DNA of 55,302 nucleotides from Dokdonella_A sp049583635. Its GTDB lineage: Bacteria; Pseudomonadota; Gammaproteobacteria; Xanthomonadales; Rhodanobacteraceae. This document shows, in pieces, positions 32,526 through 40,125 of this stretch. The notes below the pieces were generated by a model. That model worked only from the letters and a program-made list of their open reading frames with translations, did not search any database and was not told where the DNA came from. Position 1 is the first letter of the stretch, and every line of letters begins with the position of its first letter. Both the position numbers and the translations under genes were made by a program. The stretch spans positions 1 to 55,302 of the forward strand of contig JBAUWF010000119.1 of the NCBI GenBank assembly GCA_049583635.1, written 5' to 3'.

Positions 32526-33664
32526 GGGCGTTCAGGCCGATCGAGTCGCTCGACGAGGTGGCGACCGTGGCGTGCTCCGCACAGCCCGCGCGCCTCGCGC
32601 GCAGCCAAAGCGAGGTCGGCGGCCGCCATTTCCCGAACCAGTTCGGCAAACGAAGTCTTCGGCGTCCAGCCCAATTGCTCACGCGCGAACGTGGCATCCC
32701 CGAGCAGCGTGCCGACTTCGGCCGGCCGATAGTATTGCGGATGAATGCGTACAATCGTGGCACCCGGCTTCAACTTCGCTTCGGCATTGCTGACGGCGGC
32801 GACAACAGCATGTTCGTCGCCTCCGCTACCGCGGAATTCGAGTTCGATGCCGAGCTCGCGGGCGGCCAGCGTCACGAAGTCGCGTACCGAATGCTGAATG
32901 CCGGTCGCGATCACATAGTCGTTCGGTTGATCTTGCTGCAACATCAGCCATTGCGCTTCGACATAATCGCGCGCATGCCCCCAGTCGCGGCGCGCGTCGA
33001 GGTTGCCAAGATGGACGCACTGCTGCAATCCGTGCAACGTGCGCGCCAGTCCGCGCGTAATCTTGCGCGTCACAAAGGTTTCACCGCGAATCGGCGATTC
33101 GTGATTGAACAGAATGCCGTTGCATGCGTAGGCACCGAACGCCTCGCGGTAATTGACCGTGATCCAGTACGCGTAAAGCTTGGCAACGCCGTAGGGTGAG
33201 CGCGGATGGAACGGTGTCGATTCGCGCTGCGGCGATTCGCCGACCAGACCATACATTTCCGACGTCGACGCCTGATAGTAGCGGCAGCGATCGGTCAAGC
33301 CGAGCAGACGCATTGCCTCAAGGATGCGCAGCGCACCGAGCGCGTCTGCATTGGCCGTGTATTCGGGCTCCTCGAACGAAACCGCAACGTGACTTTGCGC
33401 GGCAAGATTGTAGATTTCGTCGGGACGCACGTCACGGATCACACGCGACAACGCCGAGGAGTCGCTCAGGTCACCGTAATGCAGGGTCAGTGCGGCACCG
33501 GGCTCGCCGAGTTCATGATACAAGTGATCGATGCGCTCGGTATTGAATGACGAAGCGCGACGCTTGATGCCGTGCACCTCGTAGTTTCGCTTGAGCAGCA
33601 ACTCGGTCAGATAGGCGCCATCCTGGCCGGTAATGCCCGTGATCAGTGCGCGTTTTCGCTCCAT
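32522..33664 (-). CDS. gmd: GDP-mannose 4,6-dehydratase
   Basis: This cytosolic extended short-chain dehydrogenase converts GDP-mannose to GDP-4-keto-6-deoxymannose, the precursor of GDP-fucose or GDP-rhamnose for LPS or exopolysaccharide. The 380-residue protein begins RALITGITGQDGAYLTELLL. The active-site Thr and Glu lie in ASTSEMYG, the catalytic Tyr-Lys in YGVAKLYAYW, and the substrate segments are NHESPIRGETFVTRKI and DARRDWGHARDYVEAQW. No partner reductase (rmd or fcl) is in the window. The C-terminal 20 residues (HGRHLVERLDRPERP) extend past the usual end. Confidence 0.94.
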   Translation of the reverse strand: MERKRALITGITGQDGAYLTELLLKRNYEVHGIKRRASSFNTERIDHLYHELGEPGAALTLHYGDLSDSSALSRVIRDVRPDEIYNLAAQSHVAVSFEEPEYTANADALGALRILEAMRLLGLTDRCRYYQASTSEMYGLVGESPQRESTPFHPRSPYGVAKLYAYWITVNYREAFGAYACNGILFNHESPIRGETFVTRKITRGLARTLHGLQQCVHLGNLDARRDWGHARDYVEAQWLMLQQDQPNDYVIATGIQHSVRDFVTLAARELGIELEFRGSGGDEHAVVAAVSNAEAKLKPGATIVRIHPQYYRPAEVGTLLGDATFAREQLGWTPKTSFAELVREMAAADLALAAREARGLCGARHGRHLVERLDRPERP

Positions 33665-33718
33665 ATACCCGCCTTTCGGTGACCCTCGATACGCGATCGG
33701 TACGCCCGGCGATTGGCG

Positions 33719-35065
33719 TCAGTTCGATTGCGCCATGACGCTGCGTCCGCGCCCGATGCCGTAGTAAGCCAGCCCGGCACTTTCGACTGTCGCCGGCTCA
33801 TAGATATTACGGCCGTCGAACACGGCCGGCTCGCCAAGCAGCTCCTTGATACGTCGGAAATCGGGACTGCGAAACTCCTTCCATTCCGTCACGATCACGA
33901 GCGCATCGGCGCCTTCCAGCGCGACGTACGGCTGGTCACAAAGCAACAGATCGGCGCGTTCCGCGTATAGTCGCCGCGCCTCGACGCCCGCTTCCGGATC
34001 ATAGGCGCGCACGTTGGCGCCTGCCGACCAGAGTTGTTCAAGCAAGGTGCGGCTCGGTGCCTCGCGCATGTCGTCGGTATTGGGCTTGAATGCGAGTCCC
34101 CACAAGGCAATTGTGCGTCCGGCGAGGCGGTTTTCAAAATGACCGGCGATCATTGCAAACAGCTTGCCTTTCTGGTCCTCGTTCACCGCCTCAACCGCGC
34201 TCAAAATGCGTGCTTCGTATCCGTGCATGCGTGCCGTGTATTCGAGCGCCTTGACGTCCTTCGGGAAACACGAACCACCATAGCCCGCACCCGGATAAAT
34301 GAAGTGATAGCCGATACGGGGATCCGAACCGATCCCCAAGCGCACATTTTCGATGTCGGCACCGACGCGTTCGGCGATGTTGGCAATTTCATTCATGAAA
34401 CTGATCTTGGTTGCCAGCATCGCATTGGCCGCGTACTTGGTCAGTTCGGCCGACCGCACGTCCATGAGTACAAGCCGCTCGTGATTGCGATTGAATGGGG
34501 CATACAGGGTTTTCAGTGTCTCAATCGCCGTTACGCTGTCGGCACCAATGATGATGCGATCCGGCCGCAGGCAATCCTGCACCGCAGCGCCTTCCTTGAG
34601 GAATTCGGGGTTGGATACGACGTCAAACGCAATATCGGCGCCGCGGTCGGCCAACGCATCGGCGATCGTTTGCCTGACCCGATCTGCCGTGCCGACCGGC
34701 ACGGTCGACTTGTTGACGACAGTCACATCGCGGGTAATCGCCCGACCGATGGTCGCGGCAACATCCAGCACATGCGAAAGATCCGCGCTCCCATCCTCGT
34801 CGGGCGGAGTACCTACGGCGATAAAGAGGATGCGGGCATGCCTGATCGCCGAATCGGCGTCGGTCGTGAAACGCAGCCTCCCGGCCGCACTGTTGTCGCG
34901 CACCAGCGTCGTCAGGCCGGGTTCGTAGATGGGGATTTCACCTCGTTCGAGCTGCGCCACCTTTTCCGCATCGACATCGATGCAAACCACGTCATTACCT
35001 ACTTCGGCCAGGCAGGCGCCCGTCACCAGGCCGACATAGCCGGTCCCGAAGATGGTTACATGCAT
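33719..35065 (-). CDS. ugd: UDP-glucose 6-dehydrogenase
   Basis: The enzyme oxidises UDP-glucose to UDP-glucuronate in two NAD steps for surface polysaccharide or lipid A sugars. The 448-residue protein starts MHVTIFGTGYVGLVTGACLAE (Rossmann loop). The catalytic Cys is in GYGGSCFPKDVKAL, the central Lys in VVNKSTVPVG and the UDP-binding part in GLAFKPNTDDMREAPS. It precedes gmd by 54 bases, suggesting a shared role in nucleotide-sugar supply. Confidence 0.96.
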   Translation of the reverse strand: MHVTIFGTGYVGLVTGACLAEVGNDVVCIDVDAEKVAQLERGEIPIYEPGLTTLVRDNSAAGRLRFTTDADSAIRHARILFIAVGTPPDEDGSADLSHVLDVAATIGRAITRDVTVVNKSTVPVGTADRVRQTIADALADRGADIAFDVVSNPEFLKEGAAVQDCLRPDRIIIGADSVTAIETLKTLYAPFNRNHERLVLMDVRSAELTKYAANAMLATKISFMNEIANIAERVGADIENVRLGIGSDPRIGYHFIYPGAGYGGSCFPKDVKALEYTARMHGYEARILSAVEAVNEDQKGKLFAMIAGHFENRLAGRTIALWGLAFKPNTDDMREAPSRTLLEQLWSAGANVRAYDPEAGVEARRLYAERADLLLCDQPYVALEGADALVIVTEWKEFRSPDFRRIKELLGEPAVFDGRNIYEPATVESAGLAYYGIGRGRSVMAQSN

Positions 35066-35108
35066 GCGAAATGTCCCATCAGCTGCGCCCCTGCCGTTGT
35101 GTCTTCGA

Positions 35109-35164
35109 GGCGAAGGCGGGTTGCATCAAGGCGGTGACCAGCCTCTCAACCCACGGCCTTCGCC
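35109..35164. repeat. Two-part inverted repeat upstream of ugd
   Basis: GGCGAAGGC then GGGTTG (35109-35123) pair with CAACCC (35147-35152) and GCCTTCGCC (35156-35164), leaving a 23-base loop and a 3-base bulge. It lies in the 202-bp gap between the FKBP gene and ugd, both on the minus strand. It could be an attenuator-like leader structure of ugd or a REP-like element. A search for further copies would decide. Confidence 0.45.
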
Positions 35165-35225
35165 GACCTTCTCACCGGGAGAGCCCGCCGGCAACGCCCG
35201 GTTTGGATGCCGCGCAAACGACGAA

Positions 35226-35248
35226 GGCGCGCCGAACCGCAGCGCGCC
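35226..35248 (-). terminator. Possible terminator after the FKBP isomerase gene
   Basis: A 7-bp GC stem, GGCGCGC paired with GCGCGCC around a 9-base loop, lies 20 bases after the stop of the FKBP gene. On the minus strand the stem is followed by CTTCGTCGTTTG, only loosely U-rich. Placement fits a terminator, though the U-tract is poor. Confidence 0.4.
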
Positions 35249-35267
35249 CTCTCGATATGGATGAGCG

Positions 35268-36083
35268 TTACTTGCTGCCGGATTTCTTCTTGACCGGCTT
35301 GATCATCGGCTTTTTGCCCGCCGGCATGGTCTTGCCCTTGGTCGCGTTGTTCTCGATGCCAAGCAGATCCACATCGAAAATCAACGTGGCGTTCGGGCCG
35401 ATCGGTCCGGGCGCGTTCTCGCCATAGGCGAGGTCCGCCGGAATGAAGAATTTGTATTCCGAACCCACCGGCATCAACTCAAGACCTTCGCTCCATCCTT
35501 TGATCACGCCATTCAGCGGGAACGTCGCCGGCTGGCCGCGCTTGTAGGAGCTGTCGAACTCGGTACCGTCGATCTTGGTGCCCTTGTAGTTGACTTTGAC
35601 GGTGTCGGTCGGTTTCGGTTTCGGGCCGGTGCCCTGTTTGATGACCTCGTACTGCAAGCCGGAAGCGGTCGTCTTCACGCCCGGCTTTTTCTTGTTCGTG
35701 GCGAGAAACGTCGAGCCTTCGGCCTTGTTCTTCTCGGCCGCGACCTTGCGCTCGGCGACGCGCCTGGCCTGCATCTGCTGCATGAAGGCCTTGCGCACTT
35801 CGAGTGCTTCCTCGGGCGTCAGCGAGGTCTTTTCGCCGTTGACGGTCTGCTTGAGCGCTTTGAACACAACGTCCAGGTCGATATCGTCCTTGATTTGCGA
35901 CAGGCCGCGACCGATATCCATACCGACCATCGTGCTGACCTTGTTCTTGTCGAGGGGCACCGCTGCGGCGGCCTTGGCAGCCGGCTGCATCGGCTTCGCC
36001 GGGGGCGCCGCAAACGCACCGCTGATGCCGAACACCGCCGCCAGCGCGGTTGCAATAACTGACTTTCGAACGAAACGCGTCAT
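35268..36083 (-). CDS. fkpA: Periplasmic FKBP-type peptidyl-prolyl isomerase (FkpA-like)
   Basis: This is a folding catalyst and chaperone of the envelope. The 271-residue protein has a signal peptide (MTRFVRKSVIATALAAVFGISGAFA), a helical dimerisation domain (about 45-130, with KVSTMVGMDIGRGL), and an FKBP domain (about 140-245) with the active-site segments GTEFDSSY, FPLNGVIKGWSEGL and FFIPADLAYGE. The tail after LLGIENN is Lys-rich (GKKPMIKPVKKKSGSK), which is unusual. AGGAG lies 5 bases before ATG 36083. The Mip/FkpA subfamily is assigned by architecture. Confidence 0.93.
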   Translation of the reverse strand: MTRFVRKSVIATALAAVFGISGAFAAPPAKPMQPAAKAAAAVPLDKNKVSTMVGMDIGRGLSQIKDDIDLDVVFKALKQTVNGEKTSLTPEEALEVRKAFMQQMQARRVAERKVAAEKNKAEGSTFLATNKKKPGVKTTASGLQYEVIKQGTGPKPKPTDTVKVNYKGTKIDGTEFDSSYKRGQPATFPLNGVIKGWSEGLELMPVGSEYKFFIPADLAYGENAPGPIGPNATLIFDVDLLGIENNATKGKTMPAGKKPMIKPVKKKSGSK

Positions 36084-36250
36084 ATCTACTCCTGAAATCG
36101 TGTGGGAATCGGGGTCGTCATACCCTGCGGCGCTCAAGCGTCGACCGGGCTTGGCCACGTAGAGGGGGCGCCGTATTGTGGACGTGGCGCACGACCTTGG
36201 CAAACGGCATCGAAGAGATGGTTCAGCCGGCATTTGTCTTCCGGCACCCC

Positions 36251-36278
36251 TTGACATGGTGAGATTAGGTGTTATAGT
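36251..36278 (+). promoter_or_regulatory. Sigma-70 promoter of the GntR/ABC operon
   Basis: The consensus -35 TTGACA (36251-36256) and -10 TATAGT (36273-36278) are separated by 16 bp. This predicts a start near 36285 and a leader of about 38 bases to the first ATG at 36323. Confidence 0.7.
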
Positions 36279-36290
36279 TCGCTACAACAC
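36269..36290. promoter_or_regulatory. Dyad operator over the -10 box, probably for the YtrA-type regulator
   Basis: Arms GTGTTATAG (36269-36277) and CTACAACAC (36282-36290) flank TTCG, with eight of nine positions complementary. With the preceding G it reads GGTG-N16-CAC, close to the GGTG-N16-CACC form I recall for Xanthomonas YtrA. Overlap with the -10 box implies repression by the operon's own GntR protein. Confidence 0.6.
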
Positions 36291-36322
36291 TACTTCATCA
36301 ACGCCTCGAAGGAGGTCGTCCC

Positions 36323-36730
36323 ATGCTGGCTCGCCTTGTCCTCGCACTCACATTATCCATCGGCTTGTTTGCCACCGGCTATGGACTTTCGCACATTTCG
36401 CGCTCCGCGCCGGCCTCGCTTCCGCCAACCGTCACATCCGCACCGGCGCCGGAATTGACAGTGCTGCCGACCATTCATGTTCATCCCGATCCAAATGCGA
36501 CGCACTCCGCTTCAATGCAGACGTTGCCAACGGTGATTGTCCACCCGGATGCCGGGGACGTTGCAGCGATTGCACGCAAGGCACGCGCCGATGCGCGTAT
36601 CGCCGCGCACGTGGTCGTCGCAATCACACCGATGCGCCTGCCCAACGCGGCGGCCGGAGCATCGCACGCCTCGCTGGACATGCCCTACTATTCCTTCGGC
36701 AAAGCTGCGCCGCGCACAAGCAGGGACTAA
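36323..36730 (+). CDS. Small exported protein heading the GntR/ABC operon
   Basis: This 135-residue protein has an N-terminal hydrophobic segment (LARLVLALTLSIGLFATGYGL) that could be a signal peptide or an anchor. A Pro/Ala/Thr-rich region follows with a repeated element, LPTIHVHPDP (48-57) and LPTVIVHPDA (68-77), 20 residues apart. The rest is helical and basic. GGAGG lies 7 bases before the ATG. It is the first gene after the operator and is probably the envelope partner of the ABC system. The family is not recognised. Confidence 0.75.
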   Translation: MLARLVLALTLSIGLFATGYGLSHISRSAPASLPPTVTSAPAPELTVLPTIHVHPDPNATHSASMQTLPTVIVHPDAGDVAAIARKARADARIAAHVVVAITPMRLPNAAAGASHASLDMPYYSFGKAAPRTSRD

Positions 36731-36734
36731 GCCG

Positions 36735-37109
36735 ATGAGCATCACCTGGAACGACTCGACGCCGATCTACCGCCAACTGCGTGACCGCGTAGTGGCGATG
36801 ATCCTTGATGGCGTCCTCACGCCGGGCGATCCGTTGCCCTCGGTACGACAGGTGGCGGCGGATTTCCAGATCAACCCGATCACCGTATCCAAAGCCTATC
36901 AGGAACTGGTCGATGAGAATCTCGTGGAAAAAAGAAGGGGTCTGGGCATGTATGTCAACGACGGCGCGCGAGCAGCGTTGCTGAAATCCGAACGGGAACA
37001 TTTTCTCAGCGACGAATGGCCGGCGCTGTATGCGCGCCTCGTACGTATGGGGCTCGATTTGAAGCAATTGATGGAAGAGGCCAAGACGCACGAGGAGAAG
37101 GTGAAATGA
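36735..37109 (+). CDS. GntR-family transcriptional regulator, YtrA subfamily
   Basis: This 124-residue regulator has a winged helix at residues 8-75 (TPIYRQLRDRVVAMILDG, DPLPSVRQVAADFQINPITVSKAYQELVDENLVEKRRGLGMYV). Only a short two-helix C-terminal dimerisation region follows (residues 85-124). The small C-terminal domain defines the YtrA group, which usually represses its own ABC transporter operon. ATG 36735 follows the small exported protein by 4 bases, and the stop overlaps the ATPase start (ATGA). Confidence 0.93.
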   Translation: MSITWNDSTPIYRQLRDRVVAMILDGVLTPGDPLPSVRQVAADFQINPITVSKAYQELVDENLVEKRRGLGMYVNDGARAALLKSEREHFLSDEWPALYARLVRMGLDLKQLMEEAKTHEEKVK

Positions 37110-37963
37110 ATGCGATTGTCCATGCGCACAACCTGACCAAGCGATATGGCGCGATCGCGGCGCTCGATAGCGTCGATTTCGATATCGAGAGCGGGCGCAT
37201 CGTCGGCCTGATCGGCCCGAACGGCGCCGGAAAAACCACCGCGCTCAAGGCCATCCTCGGTCTGACCGAGTTTCAGGGCGAATTATCGGTGCTCGGCCTT
37301 GATCCGCGCAGCAAGCGCGCCGAGCTCATGCAACAGGTCTGCTTCATCGCCGACGTGGCCGTGCTGCCGCGCTGGCTGCGCGTCCGCGAGGCAGTCGAAT
37401 TTGTGGCCGGCGTACATCCGCGATTCTCACGCGACAAGTGCAAGGCATTCCTCGCACGAACCAAACTCAGGCCGGAAATGCGCGTGCGCGAACTGTCCAA
37501 GGGCATGATCGTGCAACTGCATCTGGCCCTGGTCATGGCGATCGACGCACGGCTGCTCGTGCTCGACGAGCCTACCCTGGGTCTCGACATCCTCTATCGC
37601 AAGACGTTCTACGAAAGTCTGTTGAACGACTATTTCGACGAGCAGAAAACCATCCTGGTCACTACGCACCAAGTCGAGGAAGTCGAACATATCCTGACCG
37701 ATTTGATCTTCATTCGCGACGGCAAGATCGCATTGTCCGCCACAATGGATCAGGTCGCCGAGCGTTTTGCCGAAGTCATGGTCAGCCCCGAAAACGTCGA
37801 AGCGGCGCGGGTGCTCGGCCCGCTGCACGAACGCCAGATTTTCGGCAAGACAATTTTTCTGTTCGACGGGGTCGATCGCGCCCGACTCGCCGCACTCGGC
37901 GAGTTGCACAAGCCAAGCGTAGTCGATCTTTTTGTCGCCATCATGCAAGGAACCTACGCATGA
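37106..37963 (+). CDS. ABC transporter ATP-binding protein
   Basis: This is the ATPase of an exporter-type ABC system regulated by the YtrA-type repressor. In 285 residues it has Walker A GPNGAGKTT, an ABC signature LSKGM (degenerate from LSGGQ), Walker B LLVLDEPTLGLD and the switch TTHQVEEVEH. A C-terminal domain of about 70 residues follows. Overlaps with both neighbours are ATGA. The substrate is not known; YtrA-type systems are linked to cell-envelope stress or antibiotics in other bacteria. Confidence 0.93.
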   Translation: MNAIVHAHNLTKRYGAIAALDSVDFDIESGRIVGLIGPNGAGKTTALKAILGLTEFQGELSVLGLDPRSKRAELMQQVCFIADVAVLPRWLRVREAVEFVAGVHPRFSRDKCKAFLARTKLRPEMRVRELSKGMIVQLHLALVMAIDARLLVLDEPTLGLDILYRKTFYESLLNDYFDEQKTILVTTHQVEEVEHILTDLIFIRDGKIALSATMDQVAERFAEVMVSPENVEAARVLGPLHERQIFGKTIFLFDGVDRARLAALGELHKPSVVDLFVAIMQGTYA

Positions 37964-38934
37964 ACACGCTACCGCTGTTACTCAAGCGCGAATACTGGGA
38001 ACACCGAGGCGGCTTCCTGTGGGCGCCGCTGTGGACCGCCGCTGTCGTCGTGTTGTTGACCATTTCCGGCATCGTCATCGGTGAAATCGTCGGCGCACGC
38101 GCCCACATCCAGATTGGCATGCAACTCAATCAGGCGCTCGCCGCGGTCACGCCGGACGATCTGCGCCAGGTTGGCGCCGCGCTCGACGGTTCGCTGTTCG
38201 TGTTCGCGAGCTTCGTCCAGATCGTGCTGGCATTCGTGCTGTTCTTCTACCTGCTCGGCGCCCTGTACGATGATCGTCGCGATCGCAGCGTGCTGTTCTG
38301 GAAATCGATGCCGCTGACCGACACTGCCACTGTCGCTTCCAAGGTGCTGACAGCCGCATTGATTGCTCCGGTGTTTGCGTTCGTGATCACGATCGCGATG
38401 CATATCGCGCTGCTGCTGCTGTTCGGCCTGGTCGTGCTGATCCACGGGGGTAACCCGTTCACATTGATCTGGGAGCCGGTTTCACCGCTCAGGCTGTGGC
38501 TGCAACTGCTCGTGCTGATTCCAGTCAACGCACTGTGGGCGCTCCCTGCCTACGGCTGGCTGTTGCTGTGCTCGGCCTTCGCTCGCTCCAAACCTTTCCT
38601 GTGGGCCGTGGTACCGCCGATCCTGCTCGGCTGGTTGCTGTTCCTGCAGTCGGTGACCAGCCTCGGTCACGACGGATTCGATTTCCGTCTGTGGTACTGG
38701 CGCGACATCGTCGGCCGCATCCTGTTCAGCGTCGTGCCCGGAAGCTGGGCTTGGCACGTACCAGGCGGAATCCATTTCGATATCGGCGATCGCAATCGGG
38801 TGGCGCTGTTCAACTGGGGCGATATCGGCCATCTGCTCGCCTCACCGGGCCTTTGGATCGGCGCGGCGGCCGGCGTGGCAATGCTCCTCATTGCGACATG
38901 GCTGCGGGCGCGGCGTATCGAAACGGCTAGCTGA
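37960..38934 (+). CDS. ABC transporter permease
   Basis: This is the membrane partner of the preceding ATPase. The 324-residue protein starts MNTLPLLLKREYWEHRGGFLWAP and has six hydrophobic segments, starting at about 20, 85, 120, 170, 205 and 300. A motif DDRRDRSVLFWKSMPLTD sits after the second helix, as in ABC-2 type permeases. A large loop between helices 5 and 6 (about 225-295) would lie outside. The 4-base overlap upstream argues for a stoichiometric complex. Confidence 0.88.
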   Translation: MNTLPLLLKREYWEHRGGFLWAPLWTAAVVVLLTISGIVIGEIVGARAHIQIGMQLNQALAAVTPDDLRQVGAALDGSLFVFASFVQIVLAFVLFFYLLGALYDDRRDRSVLFWKSMPLTDTATVASKVLTAALIAPVFAFVITIAMHIALLLLFGLVVLIHGGNPFTLIWEPVSPLRLWLQLLVLIPVNALWALPAYGWLLLCSAFARSKPFLWAVVPPILLGWLLFLQSVTSLGHDGFDFRLWYWRDIVGRILFSVVPGSWAWHVPGGIHFDIGDRNRVALFNWGDIGHLLASPGLWIGAAAGVAMLLIATWLRARRIETAS

Positions 38935-38964
38935 AGCCGCACTGCCGATTCTGAATCGCAGGTA

Positions 38965-38976
38965 CTCCGATCGGAG
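38965..38976. repeat. 12-bp perfect palindrome after the ABC permease gene
   Basis: CTCCGATCGGAG is self-complementary in the 93-bp gap between convergent genes. Upstream of it is CGATTC-T-GAATCG (38946-38958). Neither is followed by a U-run. They may be transcript-end structures; nothing more can be said. Confidence 0.35.
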
Positions 38977-39027
38977 CCCTTCGTTCTGGAGAGGGTTTCG
39001 GTCGGAATCTGTGGTGTAGAGCTTGCG

Positions 39028-40125
39028 TCAATGCGGCGCGCCGACCACGCGATACTTGTTGCGGCCTTCCTTCTGCAGTGCCGGTTGGCCCAGATCGAGC
39101 GATCCGATCAGCCAGTAGCGCGACAGGCTGGCGCCATTGCGGCGCAACACGACGGCTGCAGCATTGCCGCTGTAGATCAGATCTCCCCGTCGCAAGGCCG
39201 AAGTCGACATCGTCTGGTCGATAGTGCGACCGTCGTTGTAGTGCTGCTCGAGGGCGGAGCGTTCGCTTGAAGCGCGATCGGGCAACTTGCCGGTGAATAT
39301 CAACGGTGCGGTCGTTGATGCCTCACGCAACGTGTACTCACCCGGGCGCAACGACTCCAGGACCTGGTAGCGATTGCTGCCGAGCGGTTTCAACTCCGTG
39401 CGGCGAAGATCGAGATTACCCGAGAGCCAGAACAGTAGCGGGTTCAATCCTTCGCGGCGCACGACTGCGCGCACCGGTCCGTCGACGAAAATCAGATCGC
39501 CCGGAAGCAATCGGGTGGCGTTCATCGATCCTTGTGCGGAGCGCCCGTCGTTCAACCCCTTTTCCATGCGCCGATGGATCGCATCGATATTGGGCGGGCG
39601 CTCGGTATTGGCGTCCGACAACGAAGGTGCGTCCTGCGCCGTCGCAGCGGCGCCGCCCGGTTGTGATGCATCGATACCCGTCGTTTTACCGGGACCCTGC
39701 GACGCGTTCGGCGATGACGCACCATTCGTCCGCGTTCGACCGGCAGCAGAAGCCTCGGACACCTGCGCTGTCCGGGCTTTCTGTCGCACCGCGAGTTGAC
39801 TCCTGCTTGGCGTAACCTCGATGCTGACCGCCTTGTCCTCGACGCGGATCAGAATGTTCTCGAAGAAACCGTCACGCATCACGACATCGGCGTGGCCGCC
39901 AGCGCGAATTTTCGAGGCGATTCTCGCGTGCCAGTAGGACGGCGCCGTGATCACCAGCCGCTCGCCCGACAACGCGGCCTCGTGACCCAGCGCAGCGAGC
40001 TTTGTGTCGCCCGCACCCGACGTGAATTCCTTGCCGCTGATATCCACGTTCTGCTGAGCCCAGGCCGAGCCCGCGACCAGCAGCGCCACAGCGAGGCAAC
40101 CTCGAAGCATCGCAACAGCGCTCAT
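39028..40125 (-). CDS. Exported protein with a duplicated C-terminal module
   Basis: The 365-residue protein has a signal peptide (LRGCLAVALLVAGSAWA). An N-terminal domain follows (about 25-110, including VVMRDGFFENILIRVEDK), then a low-complexity Ala/Ser/Gly linker (about 115-175). Two tandem copies of a roughly 66-residue module lie at 191-256 and 296-361. Each has NDGR, a following M, GDLI, a (F/Y)WLxGxLDL segment and NxYxV. The repeats suggest a bead-like periplasmic or surface protein. No named family is recognised. The start overlaps the fumC stop (ATGA), so it follows fumC in an operon. Confidence 0.8.
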   Translation of the reverse strand: MSAVAMLRGCLAVALLVAGSAWAQQNVDISGKEFTSGAGDTKLAALGHEAALSGERLVITAPSYWHARIASKIRAGGHADVVMRDGFFENILIRVEDKAVSIEVTPSRSQLAVRQKARTAQVSEASAAGRTRTNGASSPNASQGPGKTTGIDASQPGGAAATAQDAPSLSDANTERPPNIDAIHRRMEKGLNDGRSAQGSMNATRLLPGDLIFVDGPVRAVVRREGLNPLLFWLSGNLDLRRTELKPLGSNRYQVLESLRPGEYTLREASTTAPLIFTGKLPDRASSERSALEQHYNDGRTIDQTMSTSALRRGDLIYSGNAAAVVLRRNGASLSRYWLIGSLDLGQPALQKEGRNKYRVVGAPH

